A stretch of 64,000 nt of DNA, from positions 1 to 64,000 of the forward strand of contig JADZEX010000012.1 of the NCBI GenBank assembly GCA_020850355.1, in the 5' to 3' direction. Below are positions 46,895-56,400 of the stretch, piece by piece (position 1 is the first letter of the stretch; every line of letters begins with the position of its first letter). The translations under genes and the position numbers were made by a program. The notes beneath the pieces are model-generated. The model made no database searches and was not told the origin of the DNA. It was given only the letters and a program-made list of their open reading frames with translations. This DNA is from Fimbriimonadaceae bacterium (GTDB lineage Bacteria; Armatimonadota; UBA10988).

Positions 46895-47542
46895 CTACCA
46901 GCTCAGCGAGTGCGTGTTGCCATTGTCGCGGTCATTGGGGGTCAAGGCGAACTTGCCGGCGGTGTGCTCGGTCTCCTTCAGCCACTTGACGTGGCCGTCG
47001 TAGTAGTTGAGGTTGCCGCCTTCGTTGTGAATGGCGCCGTAGCGACCGGCCGAGATGAAGCCGCCCCAGGTGTTGGCGGTGCTGGTCGTGTAGTTCGGCC
47101 GGCGGTAGGTGGCGTCGCGCCCTTCCATGAACTCCCACAGGACGCCGATCTCGGCTGGCCGGCCGACCTGCGCATCGGCCACCGGGAAGGCGAAAATCGG
47201 GCCGTTCAGGAAGTACGTCGCGGTGATCCCATTGTTGATGCTGACCTGCGCCGCGGACGGACAGCGCCAGATCTGGCCGTTCTTGATGTACGGCGTCAGC
47301 CGGAACACCAGGCTGCGGACATCGTTGTGGTAGACCGCATCGGCGGCGTAGGGCGCCATTTCGTCGTAGTCGGACTTGTACTGCAAGAAGGACAGCCCGA
47401 GCTGCTTGAGGTTGGACTGACAGCTCGATTGCCGCGCCTTCTCGCGGGCCTTGGCGAAGACCGGGAACAGAATCGCGGCCAGGATGGCGATGATCGCGAT
47501 CACCACCAGCAACTCGATCAGTGTGAATCCCCGTCGTTTCAT
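46895..47542 (-). CDS. DUF1559 prepilin-like protein 2
   Basis: A 215-residue paralog of the preceding gene. The start ATG at 47542 gives [14 protein letters not shown], followed by the same [15 protein letters not shown] step, [19 protein letters not shown], and H-x9-DG ([12 protein letters not shown]). The first 47 or so codons of the two genes are nearly identical at DNA level; the C-terminal domains differ. It probably shares a processing and export route with its neighbour, which lies 145 bp downstream on the same strand. It is divergent from the broken glutamate-synthase-like gene. Confidence 0.92.
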   Translation of the reverse strand: MKRRGFTLIELLVVIAIIAILAAILFPVFAKAREKARQSSCQSNLKQLGLSFLQYKSDYDEMAPYAADAVYHNDVRSLVFRLTPYIKNGQIWRCPSAAQVSINNGITATYFLNGPIFAFPVADAQVGRPAEIGVLWEFMEGRDATYRRPNYTTSTANTWGGFISAGRYGAIHNEGGNLNYYDGHVKWLKETEHTAGKFALTPNDRDNGNTHSLSW

Positions 47543-47907
47543 GGCACTTTCCCCTTTGGCCTGCGGAGGCCCCCAGACCCGCAGATGACCGGCGGCCCGC
47601 AGGTCGCTAGCGGCGTCGAACCACGGCTGCGTGCGTCCCCTGTCACGCGGCACTGCAAGGGAGCTGCCAGCACCCCTGGGGGCGTTTGGGCCGGCGGTTG
47701 TCGCGAACTCCGACAGGGCCGCCGGGCCGGTGTCGAACGGTCGGACGGCACCCGCGGTCACGCCGCAGTCTTGCCAGCGGCGGGGAGGTGTGTTACAGAA
47801 ACGTCACGGGTGGATTTCATAGATGCGACGCGACGGTGGGAGGCGGCCGGGCCGCGCGACTGGTGGGACCTGCCAAACTGCTGCGAACCACGAAAGCGAG
47901 TAGCCGG
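47543..47907. other. 365-bp intergenic region between divergent genes
   Basis: Separates the divergent prepilin gene 2 and the broken glutamate-synthase-like gene, so it should hold two promoters. I see no consensus pair I would trust, no RNA gene and no repeat. Frames open through it look non-coding. Confidence 0.4.
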
Positions 47908-49495
47908 ATGAACCTGCGACAACCCAACGCGAATGTGGCGACGGGGTCCGCCAACCGCTCCAAGAGCGTCGTGCCATACTCGGGCTTGTGTACAACCTGT
48001 TACGACGGCTGCAAGGGTGGGTGTGAGGTCTTCCTGTCGTCTTTCCGGGGTGCCGAGGTGCTGTATCCAGGGCCCTTCGGACGGACCACGGCCGGTGCCG
48101 ACAAGCAGTACCCGGTGGACTACTCGCACCTCAACATCCAAGGCTACGCGGTGGGGGCCCATGGCTTGCCTGAGGGCGTCGCGCCGGGGCCCGACACGGC
48201 GCTCTTCCCGTGTGTCGACACGGCTACCCGCTACGGCTGGGAGCAGCAGGTCGAGCTGGCCCTGCCGGTCTTCACCGGCGCCCTCGGTTCGACCGAGGTG
48301 GCGCGCCGCAACTGGGAGCACCTCGCGGTCGGCGCGGCGATTTCGGGGATCACGCTGGTCTGTGGCGAGAACGTCTGCGGGGTCGACCCGCTGCTCGAAC
48401 TCGATGCCACCGGGCGGGTCGTGAATTCGCCCGAGATGGACCGCCGGATCCGGATCTAACGCCGCTACCACGGTCGTGGCGGGGAGATCCTGGTGCAGAT
48501 GAACGTTGAGGACACCCGCCTGGGGGTGGCCGAGTACTGCCTCGACAAGCACGAGCTGAACACGATCGAGCTGAAGTGGGGGCAGGGCGCCAAGTGCATC
48601 GGCGGCGAGATCAAGGTCGACGATGTGGCGCGCCGTCGAACTGAAGCGGCGGGGTTACGTGGTGCTGCCCGACCCGACGCTGCCCGCCACGGTCGAGGCC
48701 TGGCGGGCCGGCGCCATCAAGCAGTTCGAGCGCCACTCGCGGCTGGGCTTCCTGGACCGCGACGACTTCCTGGCGGAAGTGGGCCGCCTGCGGCGGCTGG
48801 GCTACGAGCGGATCACCCTGAAGACCGGTGCCTACTCCGCGGTCGAGTTGGCGATGGCCTTGCGCTGGAGCGCCGAGGCGCAGATCGATCTGCTGACCAT
48901 CGACGGCGCGGGCGGCGGCACGGGGATGAGCCCCTGGCCGATGATGAACGAGTGGGGCATCCCGACCTTCTACCTGTTGGCCCTGGCCTACGACTTCGCC
49001 GAGCAGCTCACCGGCCGTGGGCTGCGGGTGCCGGACCTGGCGATCGCCGGGGGCTTCTCGTCCGAGGACGGCATCTTCAAGGCCCTGGCAATGGGCGCGC
49101 CCTACTTCAAGGCCGTCTGCATGGGCCGCGCGCTGACCATCCCGGCCTTCGTCGGCAAGAACATCGGGCTCTGGCTGGAAGAGGGCAACCTCCCGCGCAG
49201 CGTTGCCGAGCATGGCAACCGGGTCGAGGAGGTCTTCACGGTCTACGAGGAGCTGCGCGACCTTTTCGGCAGCGAGGTGATGGATCTGCCGCTCGGCGCC
49301 ATCGGCCTCTACAGCTTCTGCAAGAAGCTGCGCACCGGGCTGCAACAGCTGATGGCCGGCAGTCGCAACTTCCGGCTGAGCACCATCTCGCGGCGCGATG
49401 TGCTGGCGCTGACCGAAGAGGCCGCCCAGGTCGCGGGCATCCCTTACGTGATGCAGGCCTACCGCAGCGAGGCCGAGGCGGTGCTGGCGAGCTGA
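47908..49495 (+). pseudogene. Broken FMN-binding glutamate-synthase-like gene (GltB domain 2 family)
   Basis: Three pieces of one protein. Piece 1 (47908-48459) begins MNLRQPNANVATG, then a cysteine cluster C-x2-C-x3-C-x3-C (GLCTTCYDGCKGGC, likely 4Fe-4S), and runs to MDRRIRI, where a TAA (48457-48459) stops it. The same frame continues RRYHGRGGEILVQMNVED to IELKWGQGAKCIGGEIKVDDV. The frame then shifts near 48620, and AVELKRRGYVVLPDP, IDGAGGGTG and AIAGGFSSEDG complete the TIM barrel to 49495. Homologs have a Tyr where the TAA is. Intact members are FMN/Fe-S oxidoreductases related to the synthase domain of glutamate synthase. Either a genuine pseudogene or two sequencing errors. Confidence 0.8.
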
Positions 49496-49506
49496 GCGGC
49501 GCTGCC

Positions 49507-49538
49507 GGGCCGGGGCCCCCGTCCGCGGGGTCCGGCCC
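49507..49538. terminator. GC-rich hairpin between convergent genes
   Basis: GGGCCGGGGCCCC (from 49507) pairs with GGGGTCCGGCCC (49527-49538) with one bulged G and one G-T pair. It sits between the convergent glutamate-synthase-like remnant and the phosphatase gene. There is no T-tract. Confidence 0.5.
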
Positions 49539-49543
49539 GACCG

Positions 49544-50854
49544 TCAGCGGGCCGTGCGGCGCACCGCCAGCACCGTCAGGTCGTCGCGCTTGGCGCCGAC
49601 CTCGTGCTCCTCGACCCCGCTGAAGATCAGGTTGGCGAGGTCTTGGGCCGACTCCGGGGTGGCGTCGTTGACAATCTGAGTCAGGCCGACCACCTCCAGC
49701 TCGTGCCCGCGGCGGTCTTTGGCTTCGATCACGCCGTCGGTGTAGAGCACCAGGTAGTCATCGGGCTGCAGCGGTACCGTCAGCGGCTGGTAGCGCAGGT
49801 CGGGTTCCATGCCCAGCACGACGCCCTGCAGGTCGAGCGTGCGCACCGCGCCGCTACCGGCGGTCAGGTGCAGCGGCGGCCAGCTATTCCCGGCCAAGGT
49901 GGCGACCCCTTCGCGTGGGTCGAGCAGCACGTAGACCAGGCTGACGAACATCTCGGGGGGCAGCTCGTCGTAGAGCAGCCGGTTGAGGGCCTCCACGACG
50001 GCCTGCGGCTCGCGGAGCTGCGCCGCCACGACGCGGAAGGCGTACTTCACCAGCGGCAGCCGCAACTGCCCGGGAATGCTCTTGCCGGAGACGTCGGCGA
50101 CGCACAGCCCGAGCGTGCCGTCCTCGAAGGCCAGCGCATCGTAGTAGTCGCCGCCCACCACGAGGTCGGCCTGGCGGGTCCGGACGCCGACCTCCAGCCC
50201 GGCCGCGGGCGGCAGCTTGGCTGGCAGAATCAGGGTCTGTAGCTCCTGGGCCCAGGAGATCTGCTTGCGGAACTGCGCCATGACCTGCTCTTGCTGCTCC
50301 GCCCGGCGCTGCTCGGCGTGCCAGGCTTCGGCCAGATAGGCGCACAGGACCGCCGTCAGGAAGAGCTGCAAGACCTGCGGCGAGAGGTGGTGGTAGAGCT
50401 GCGCGTAGACCTGATCGGGCGGCACCGTCAGGAGCGTGCCGAAGATGGAGCCGAGGGTTACCAGCGCCGCGGCGGCGACGGCGCCGGGCAGGCTGAACCA
50501 CATCGCGCCGATTACGACGGTCAGGTAGAACAGCGGCCAGAGCCCGCCGCGGAGGCCGTCGCGGTGGTAGATCAGCACGGTCAGGCAGGCGATGTCGAGC
50601 AGCAGCATCAGGTGCCGCCGCCAGCGCCAACGGCTGCGCATGCCCTGGCGGAGCAGCAGCACCGTCACCAGGCAGTAGAGCCCGGCGCAGGTCACGGCCA
50701 GGTAGAAACGGTTGCCGGCTTCCTCGGCCACCACCACGGGCGCGACCAGCACCACGCCGAGGATCAGCGTGCGGAACATCGCGACGACGAGTTCGGACTC
50801 GCCGAGCGTATCGTGCAACGAACGACGCGGGTTGTCGGCCGCGTTACGGGTCAT
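49544..50854 (-). CDS. Membrane PP2C/SpoIIE-type serine phosphatase
   Basis: A 436-residue regulator. The N-terminal half has about five or six membrane helices (for example TLILGVVLVAPVVV, FYLTVVIGAMWFSL). A short coiled linker (EQRRAEQQEQVMAQF) joins it to a SpoIIE-type PP2C domain with metal sites GGDYYDALAF, VADVSGKSIPG, VLYTDGVIEA and a final KRDDLTVLAV. Such proteins dephosphorylate anti-sigma-factor antagonists in partner-switching stress pathways; no such partner is in this window. ATG at 50854 was chosen because the ORF upstream is shadow sequence. It follows the LolA-like gene by 50 bp on the same strand. Confidence 0.87.
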   Translation of the reverse strand: MTRNAADNPRRSLHDTLGESELVVAMFRTLILGVVLVAPVVVAEEAGNRFYLAVTCAGLYCLVTVLLLRQGMRSRWRWRRHLMLLLDIACLTVLIYHRDGLRGGLWPLFYLTVVIGAMWFSLPGAVAAAALVTLGSIFGTLLTVPPDQVYAQLYHHLSPQVLQLFLTAVLCAYLAEAWHAEQRRAEQQEQVMAQFRKQISWAQELQTLILPAKLPPAAGLEVGVRTRQADLVVGGDYYDALAFEDGTLGLCVADVSGKSIPGQLRLPLVKYAFRVVAAQLREPQAVVEALNRLLYDELPPEMFVSLVYVLLDPREGVATLAGNSWPPLHLTAGSGAVRTLDLQGVVLGMEPDLRYQPLTVPLQPDDYLVLYTDGVIEAKDRRGHELEVVGLTQIVNDATPESAQDLANLIFSGVEEHEVGAKRDDLTVLAVRRTAR

Positions 50855-50904
50855 GCCCACCGTTTCGCGCGACGTCGCCGCTCTCCTGCCCGGCCGGGGC
50901 TCGA

Positions 50905-51561
50905 TCAGTCTTTGAAGATGCTGTCGCTGAGACCGACGTTGACTTTGTACTGATCGAACCGCAACCGCACCGCGACCGGCGTTTCGCTGACCGCGCCGTC
51001 TTTGGCCTTGCGCTTCTGGACCGCGTCGATGGCAGCCGTCTGCGGCAGCCAGGCCTGCCCTTGCCGGAGGTAGGTCAGGTTCATCGTGGCCGGCTTCTCC
51101 TGCCGCGGGTAGCTCACCAGCCGGCTGACGGTGTACTGCTCCTGATCGACGTAGACCAGATGGTAGCTGATCACCTGGTCTTCCTCCTGCGGCGTCAGCT
51201 TGAGCACCCAGGTCAGCCGGTCGCGGACGGTCTCCTCGCGCAGGATGCGGGCCGTGTGGTCTTTCAGCATCCGCTCGAGGATGTTGCCGATGGCCAGGTT
51301 GTAGGTCTTCGGCAGCACCGCGAAGTCGCCGTCGATCGCTTCGGGCTTGAACTTGTCGGGCTTCTTGAAGTAGATCTTGAGCCGTGACTCGGGCACCCGC
51401 AGGTCGCTGGCGCGGACGGTGAAGGTCATCCGACAGGTGAAGTCGTTGACGCCCGTCATAGTCTGCCGGCTGCGGCTGGTCAGCTCGTCGAGCCTGATCG
51501 ACCGAGCCCCGGCCGGCAGGGTGAGCAGCAGCAGGGCCAACGCCAGCTCGCAGCGGTGCAT
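50905..51561 (-). CDS. LolA-like outer-membrane lipoprotein-sorting protein
   Basis: A 218-residue exported protein with signal MHRCELALALLLLTLPAGA. A half-barrel follows of the LolA/LolB-like sorting family: FTCRMTFTVRASD, ESRLKIYFKKPDKFKPEA, LTWVLKLTPQEED, VYVDQEQYTVSRLVSY. These carry lipoproteins or lipids across the periplasm, which points to a cell with an outer membrane. ATG at 51561 opens the signal peptide. Divergent from the tRNA-Gln promoter. Exact cargo unknown. Confidence 0.82.
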   Translation of the reverse strand: MHRCELALALLLLTLPAGARSIRLDELTSRSRQTMTGVNDFTCRMTFTVRASDLRVPESRLKIYFKKPDKFKPEAIDGDFAVLPKTYNLAIGNILERMLKDHTARILREETVRDRLTWVLKLTPQEEDQVISYHLVYVDQEQYTVSRLVSYPRQEKPATMNLTYLRQGQAWLPQTAAIDAVQKRKAKDGAVSETPVAVRLRFDQYKVNVGLSDSIFKD

Positions 51562-51639
51562 CGCAGACTCCCGCTGGCATTGTAGCGCAAGCTGCCGCCC
51601 CGTGGGAGGTGGCAGCAACCTTCGCGAGCGCCGCGTCCG

Positions 51640-51668
51640 TTGACCCCTGGCCCGCCCGCCGGTATACT
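51640..51668 (+). promoter_or_regulatory. Sigma70-type promoter for tRNA-Gln
   Basis: TTGACC (51640-51645), a 17-base spacer and TATACT (51663-51668): the clearest consensus promoter in the window. Transcription should start a few bases before the tRNA at 51681, and it may also serve the glmU-like operon. Confidence 0.7.
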
Positions 51669-51680
51669 GACACGGTTCCT

Positions 51681-51751
51681 TGGGGCGTGGCCAAGCGGCA
51701 AGGCAGGGGACTTTGGATCCTCCATCCCAGGTTCGAATCCTGGCGCCCCAG
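51681..51751 (+). tRNA. tRNA-Gln (anticodon TTG)
   Basis: Folds by eye as a complete cloverleaf. Acceptor TGGGGCG pairs with CGCCCCA, with discriminator G at 51751. The D-stem is GCC/GGC. The anticodon stem GGGGA/TCCTC has one G-T pair, with loop CTTTGGA giving anticodon TTG. The T-arm is CCAGG/CCTGG around TTCGAAT. CCA is not encoded. It lies 23 bases before the glmU-like start. Confidence 0.93.
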
Positions 51752-51774
51752 ATGCCACGTCGGACGGCGGTACG

Positions 51775-52518
51775 GTGAAACAGGCAGCGGTGATCCTGGC
51801 AGCGGGCAAGGGCACTCGGATGAACTCCGAGCTGCCGAAGGTGCTGCATCGCGCCGCCGGCCGGCCGCTCGTCGAGTGGGTGGTGCAGGCCTGCCGGGGC
51901 GCCGGGATCGACGACGTCGTGCTGATCGTCGGCTACCAGGAGCACCTGGTCCGCGAGGCGCTCGCCGCGCAGGGCGTGCGTTTCGCGCGGCAGGCCGAGC
52001 AGCAGGGCACCGGCCACGCCGCGGCGCAGGCCCGCGAGGCCGTCGGCGAGGAGCCGGGGCTGGTCTTCGTGCTGAACGGGGACAGCCCGCTGATCGACGC
52101 CGCGGTGCTGACGGCGATGCGCGAGACACATTTGCGGCGACAGGCTGACGCCACGCTGCTCTACGTCGTGCCGCCGCAGCCGCTGGAGTATGGCCGGCTG
52201 ATCCGCAAGCCCGACGGCGATTTGAGCGACGTGATTGAGGAGCGCGACTGCACGCCGGAGCAGCGCGCCATTCGGGAGTTGAACGCTGGGTTCTACCTGT
52301 TCAACGCCCCGCAGATCTGGCAGGTCTTGGGTGAACTGAAGAACGACAACAAGGCCGGGGAGTATTACATCACCGACGTGCCGCGCCACCTGGCGCGACA
52401 TGGCGGGGTGGTGGTGCCGCAAGAGGCCCCCGCCGCGATGGCCCTCGGGGTGAACACGCCGGCGCAACTGGCCGAGGTCGAGACGATCTTGCAGCGCCGC
52501 GGTCTGGGAGCGAAGTGA
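51775..52518 (+). CDS. GlmU-like nucleotidyltransferase (pyrophosphorylase domain only)
   Basis: A 247-residue sugar-1-phosphate nucleotidyltransferase matching the N-terminal half of GlmU, which makes UDP-GlcNAc for the cell wall. Motifs: LAAGKGTRMNSELPKVLH, the dinucleotide/sugar sites EQQGTGHA and VLNGDSPLI, and KNDNKAGEYYITDVP. The C-terminal left-handed beta-helix acetyltransferase of full GlmU is missing, so acetylation must be done by another protein. The GTG start has only a weak ribosome site. It leads a compact operon with rplY and pth. Confidence 0.9.
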   Translation: MKQAAVILAAGKGTRMNSELPKVLHRAAGRPLVEWVVQACRGAGIDDVVLIVGYQEHLVREALAAQGVRFARQAEQQGTGHAAAQAREAVGEEPGLVFVLNGDSPLIDAAVLTAMRETHLRRQADATLLYVVPPQPLEYGRLIRKPDGDLSDVIEERDCTPEQRAIRELNAGFYLFNAPQIWQVLGELKNDNKAGEYYITDVPRHLARHGGVVVPQEAPAAMALGVNTPAQLAEVETILQRRGLGAK

Positions 52519-52521
52519 GTC

Positions 52522-52827
52522 ATGGAAGCGTTTGAGTTGGCGGCAACCGTGCGTGAGGGTGCTGGGCGGAGCGTCTGCAATGCGCTGCACCGCGCGGGGC
52601 AGGTCCCGGCCGTGGTCTACGGCGGCGGCAGCGCGGCGACCGGGCTGGCGATTGAGCTGCGCGAGTTCGAGCGGCTGCTGCGCCAGATCGGTGGCGTTGG
52701 CGCGCTGGTGCAGTTGAACATCGCCGGCAGCGCGCCGGTCTTGGCGAAGGTCAAGGAGATCCAGCGGCGGCCGGCGACCCGAGCCGTGCTGCACGTCGAC
52801 TTCCAGACCCTCGCCGCGAGCGCCTGA
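52522..52827 (+). CDS. rplY: Ribosomal protein bL25, short form
   Basis: A 101-residue 5S-rRNA-binding ribosomal protein of the L25/TL5/Ctc family. It shows VREGAGRSVCNALHRAGQVPAVVYGGG and a C-terminal VKEIQRRPATRAVLHVDF. It has the length of the short E. coli-type L25 and lacks the C-terminal Ctc extension. It lies 3 bases after the glmU-like stop and 3 bases before pth. The order glmU - (prs) - ctc/rplY - pth is conserved in many bacteria; prs is absent here. Confidence 0.92.
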   Translation: MEAFELAATVREGAGRSVCNALHRAGQVPAVVYGGGSAATGLAIELREFERLLRQIGGVGALVQLNIAGSAPVLAKVKEIQRRPATRAVLHVDFQTLAASA

Positions 52828-52830
52828 CTG

Positions 52831-53439
52831 GTGGCGGGCCTGCTCGGTCGCCTCTGGCCAGCAGGCGCCGCTGGCGGTCGTCAGGTGATCGTCGGACTGG
52901 GCAACCCAGGTGCCGAGTACCAGCAGACTCGGCACAACATTGGATTCATGGTGGTCGATGCCCTCCTGGCCGCCTGGCCGCCCAGCCACTCGCGGAACAA
53001 ATTCGACGCGGATCTCTTCGAAATACGGCGGGAGACTGGGGATCCGCTGTTGCTCGTCAAGCCGCGCACATTCATGAACCTCTCGGGCAAGACCGTCAGC
53101 GCGCTGCTGCGCTGGTATGACTTGCCGTTGGACGCCCTGATGGTCGTCTGCGACGACTTCCACCTGCCGCTCGGCCGGTTGCGGTTCCGCCGCAACGGCA
53201 GCGCGGGCGGACAGAACGGCTTGTCCGACATCATCGCCAAGCTCGGCACCAACGAGTTTGCGCGGCTCCGGATCGGGATCGCGGCGCCGACCGGCGACGC
53301 CATTGGGCACGTCCTCGGCAAGTTCGCGCCCGCTGAGAAGGACACCGTCAACCAGGCCATCGCGCGCTCGCGCGAGGCGTTGGGGGTGTGGGTCTCCCAG
53401 GGTATCGACGAGGTGATGAACCGCTACAACGCTGGCTAG
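52831..53439 (+). CDS. pth: Peptidyl-tRNA hydrolase
   Basis: A 202-residue Pth, which frees tRNA from stalled peptidyl-tRNA. It has VGLGNPGAEYQQTRHNIGF with the catalytic histidine (about residue 35), KPRTFMNLSG, VVCDDFHLPLGRLR with the active-site Asp, and SAGGQNGLSDI. A GTG start at 52831 gives a slightly long N-terminus. It is the third gene of the glmU-like/rplY operon and needed for translation recycling. Confidence 0.95.
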   Translation: MAGLLGRLWPAGAAGGRQVIVGLGNPGAEYQQTRHNIGFMVVDALLAAWPPSHSRNKFDADLFEIRRETGDPLLLVKPRTFMNLSGKTVSALLRWYDLPLDALMVVCDDFHLPLGRLRFRRNGSAGGQNGLSDIIAKLGTNEFARLRIGIAAPTGDAIGHVLGKFAPAEKDTVNQAIARSREALGVWVSQGIDEVMNRYNAG

Positions 53440-53475
53440 CCGCGGGCCGCACCGCCGGGCCAGAGGGTGGATCGC

Positions 53476-56400
53476 ATGATGCGCTGGTTGCTCCTCCTGC
53501 TGACCGTGGCTCCGCTGAGCGCTGCCCCGGCCGACGAGCTGGCGGCCCCGAAGGGCCTGCGCGCCGTCACGGCCACCCCCGACACGCAGTACGATCTGCG
53601 GCTCGAAGTGACCGCGCCTTGGCCTACCACGCTGCTCCTGGCGGCCGACGGCGCCAACCAGGGCTACCGGCTCCGCGCCGGGGCGGAGAACCTGGTCCTG
53701 GAGCGGCTTGGTGAGCCGGCGGTGGAGTTGGCGCGCTGCCCCCGGCCGAGCGGCAAGGGTCCGTTCCAACTGCTGCTGCGGCGCCGTGAGTCGAACCTGC
53801 AGGTGGCCATCGATGGACGGTTGCAGGCCGACCTGCTGGATGGCAGCGCGGCCGCCGGGCAGGTCTGGGTCGCCGCGGCCGACAGCGCCCGGGTGAAGCT
53901 GGCCGAGGGCGGCTACCAGCCGGTCGAGGACATCTACTTCACCGACGATTTCATGCGCACCAAGGAGCAGCAGCAGCTTGGCGTCTGGCAGCATGTCTCG
54001 GGCAAGTGGCGCTTCTATTCGGTGCTGGAGACCAATCAGAAGGCCGATCTGAAGCTCTCGGTGAACCCCTTCAGCCTGGGGCTGGACGCCGAGGGCGAGG
54101 CCCCGGCGGCGGTGATCACCGGTCACCCGTTCTGGGCCGATTACGTCTACCAGACCTCGCTCCGCAGCCGTGGCGGCGCCTGGGCGGGGATCACCTTCGG
54201 CTGGCGGTCGCCCGAGGACCACTTCCTGCTGCGCGCCGACCTGCGTGAGCTGACGCAACGGCCGCGCCGCATCGAGCTGGTCCGGGTGAAGGGCAAGACC
54301 GAGACGGTGCTGACCGGCGGCAGCGCGCTGCTGGCGGCCGAGCAGTGGTTCCGGCTGGGCGTCCGGCTGCGCGGCCCGCGGGTGCAGTGTCTGCTCGATG
54401 GCGACCCGATCTTCGACCGCCTCGAGCCCGACTGCCTGGGCGGCCCGGTCGGTCTCTGGTCACGCGGGGCGGGCTCCGAGACCTTGTTCGACGACGTGCG
54501 TGTCGAGACCAACTACACCTGGCCGCTGGACCGCGGACACGACCTGCTGGCCGGGGCTGAAAAGCAGGGCGAGTGGCGGCTGGAGCCCTCCAGCGGGAAG
54601 ATCGACGGCGATCCGGGGCCGCGGCGGCTGGTCACCAGCGGTGAGGGCGGTGGGCACTACGTGCTGGGTGACCCGGCGGCCAGCAGCTACCGGCTCGACG
54701 CCACCGTGTTGCCGCGCCGCGGCGGCCGGGTGGCGCTCTACTTCGGCTGGCGCGATGCGCGCAACCACCTGGTGGCCGAGTGGGACGCCGGCAGCGGACG
54801 GCTGGGCGTCGTCCGCGTCGACGACGGCAAGGCCCGGCCACTCGGCCTGGTGCGCGACCGGCTGGAGCCGGGGCGCCCGCACGAGGTGGCGCTCGACCTG
54901 TTGACCGCCGGCCGCGTGCAGGTCCGTCGCGACGGCATGTTGCGGATGCGGGCGGCGGTGGCCGACCTGCCGGCCGGGCGCTGCGGCGTCGGCGCCAGCG
55001 ACACCGCAGCAGTCTTCGACGATCTGCTGGTGCGGCAGGTCGTGCCGGTCGACACCGAGGTGGAGGTCGACAACGCCAACTTCAGCGGCGACCCGTTCAT
55101 GCTGCACTGGGCCTCGTCCCTGGCCGACTGGTTCCCGAAGGGCGACCCGCAGCCGGTGCAGGTGCTCGGCGACCTGACGCCGGTTGGCGGGGTGGCCCCG
55201 CAGCCGGTCTACTGGCACAAGGGCGACTTCTACCGCGCCTACCGCATCACCTTGCCGGCCAAGGCCAGTTGCGCTCTGCTGCTGAACGCCGCGGTGGAGC
55301 ACTGGCTGCCGCCGGCCGACAACCTGGTGACGGCGCCCGGTGTCACCAAGATCAGCACGGTCGAGAACAAGGTCGACTGTGGCGACGGCTACGCGCTGCA
55401 TGTCGTGGTCGGCCCGCCCGGTCGTCTGGTGCTGCTGCGGCAGGGGGTGGTGGTGCAGGAGGCGGCCCTGCCGGAGGGCACCGAGAGCCTCACTGTCGCG
55501 CACGACGGCGGCGTGACCTGGGTCCAGGGCGGCGACGACGACCTGCTGGTCTACCACGACCCGCAGCCGCTGACGGGGCCACGGGTGGCGCTCCGCGTCG
55601 CCGGCAACGATGTGCTCTATCAGGTCAAGTGCCGCCGCGAGGGGATCATCGACGAAGTCTTCGAGCGGGCGCCGGCCGACTGGGTGCAGCAGGGCAACTG
55701 GGAGATCACCAACCGCTTCAGTTGCACCCCAACCTGGTCGCACATGGCCGCGCTCGAGCGCAAGGGGCTTGGCGCGTTGTGGCACAAGGCGGCCTTTCCG
55801 GGCAACGTCACCATCGAGTACTACGCCGGCATGCGGATGCAGAGCGACTACGCGATGATCTACCCGCGGCCGGGCGACTTCAACACCAGCTTCGGCTGCC
55901 GGCCGTTCAGCTTCGAGAGCGGCATCAGCCTGCTGCCGGGGGCCTGGGACGCCGACTGGTCGAGCGTCTGGACGCGCTACGTGCAGGGCGGGCAGACCCT
56001 GCTGCAGACCGACCGGCCGCTGGTGCCGCGGACACGCGAGGACAGCGGACAGCGCTACATTCCGGTGCCCTACATCTCGGCCGGGCGCGATGTCCATGGA
56101 GCCTGGTACTACGTCAAGAGCCGCTACCTGGACGGCCACCTGGAAGGCTATTTCGACAACGTCAAGGTCCTGGAGGGCGACGGCCCGGCGGTGCCGGGCG
56201 ACCGGGTGGCGATCTGGACGCAGGACAACCAGGTCGTGGTGGCGCGGATCCGGATCACCTACCTCGACAAGCAGATCCCCAAACGGCTGGTCGACGAAGA
56301 GGCCGTCGAGCCCGAGAGCGGCGGCGCGCCGGCCCTGCTGGCCAGTGCGGCGGCGCCCGCGCTCAGTTGCACCTTCGACAGCGGCACCGACGGCTGGCAG

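Noticed and set aside
47771-47799. Possible promoter TTGCCA-17-TACAGA before the glutamate-synthase-like gene
   Set aside because: The -10 box matches consensus at only half its positions; too weak to list.
47908-49495. Idea that TAA is read as an amino acid in this organism
   Set aside because: TAA is used as an ordinary stop in clear genes here (for example DUF58 at 186, DUF2442 at 24217 and giant protein 2 at 26303), and both interrupted genes also carry frameshifts.
50905-54258. 1117-codon open frame whose 5' part extends far beyond the LolA-like gene
   Set aside because: Only the last 218 codons (from 51561) are protein-like; the rest is antisense to glmU-like, rplY and pth.
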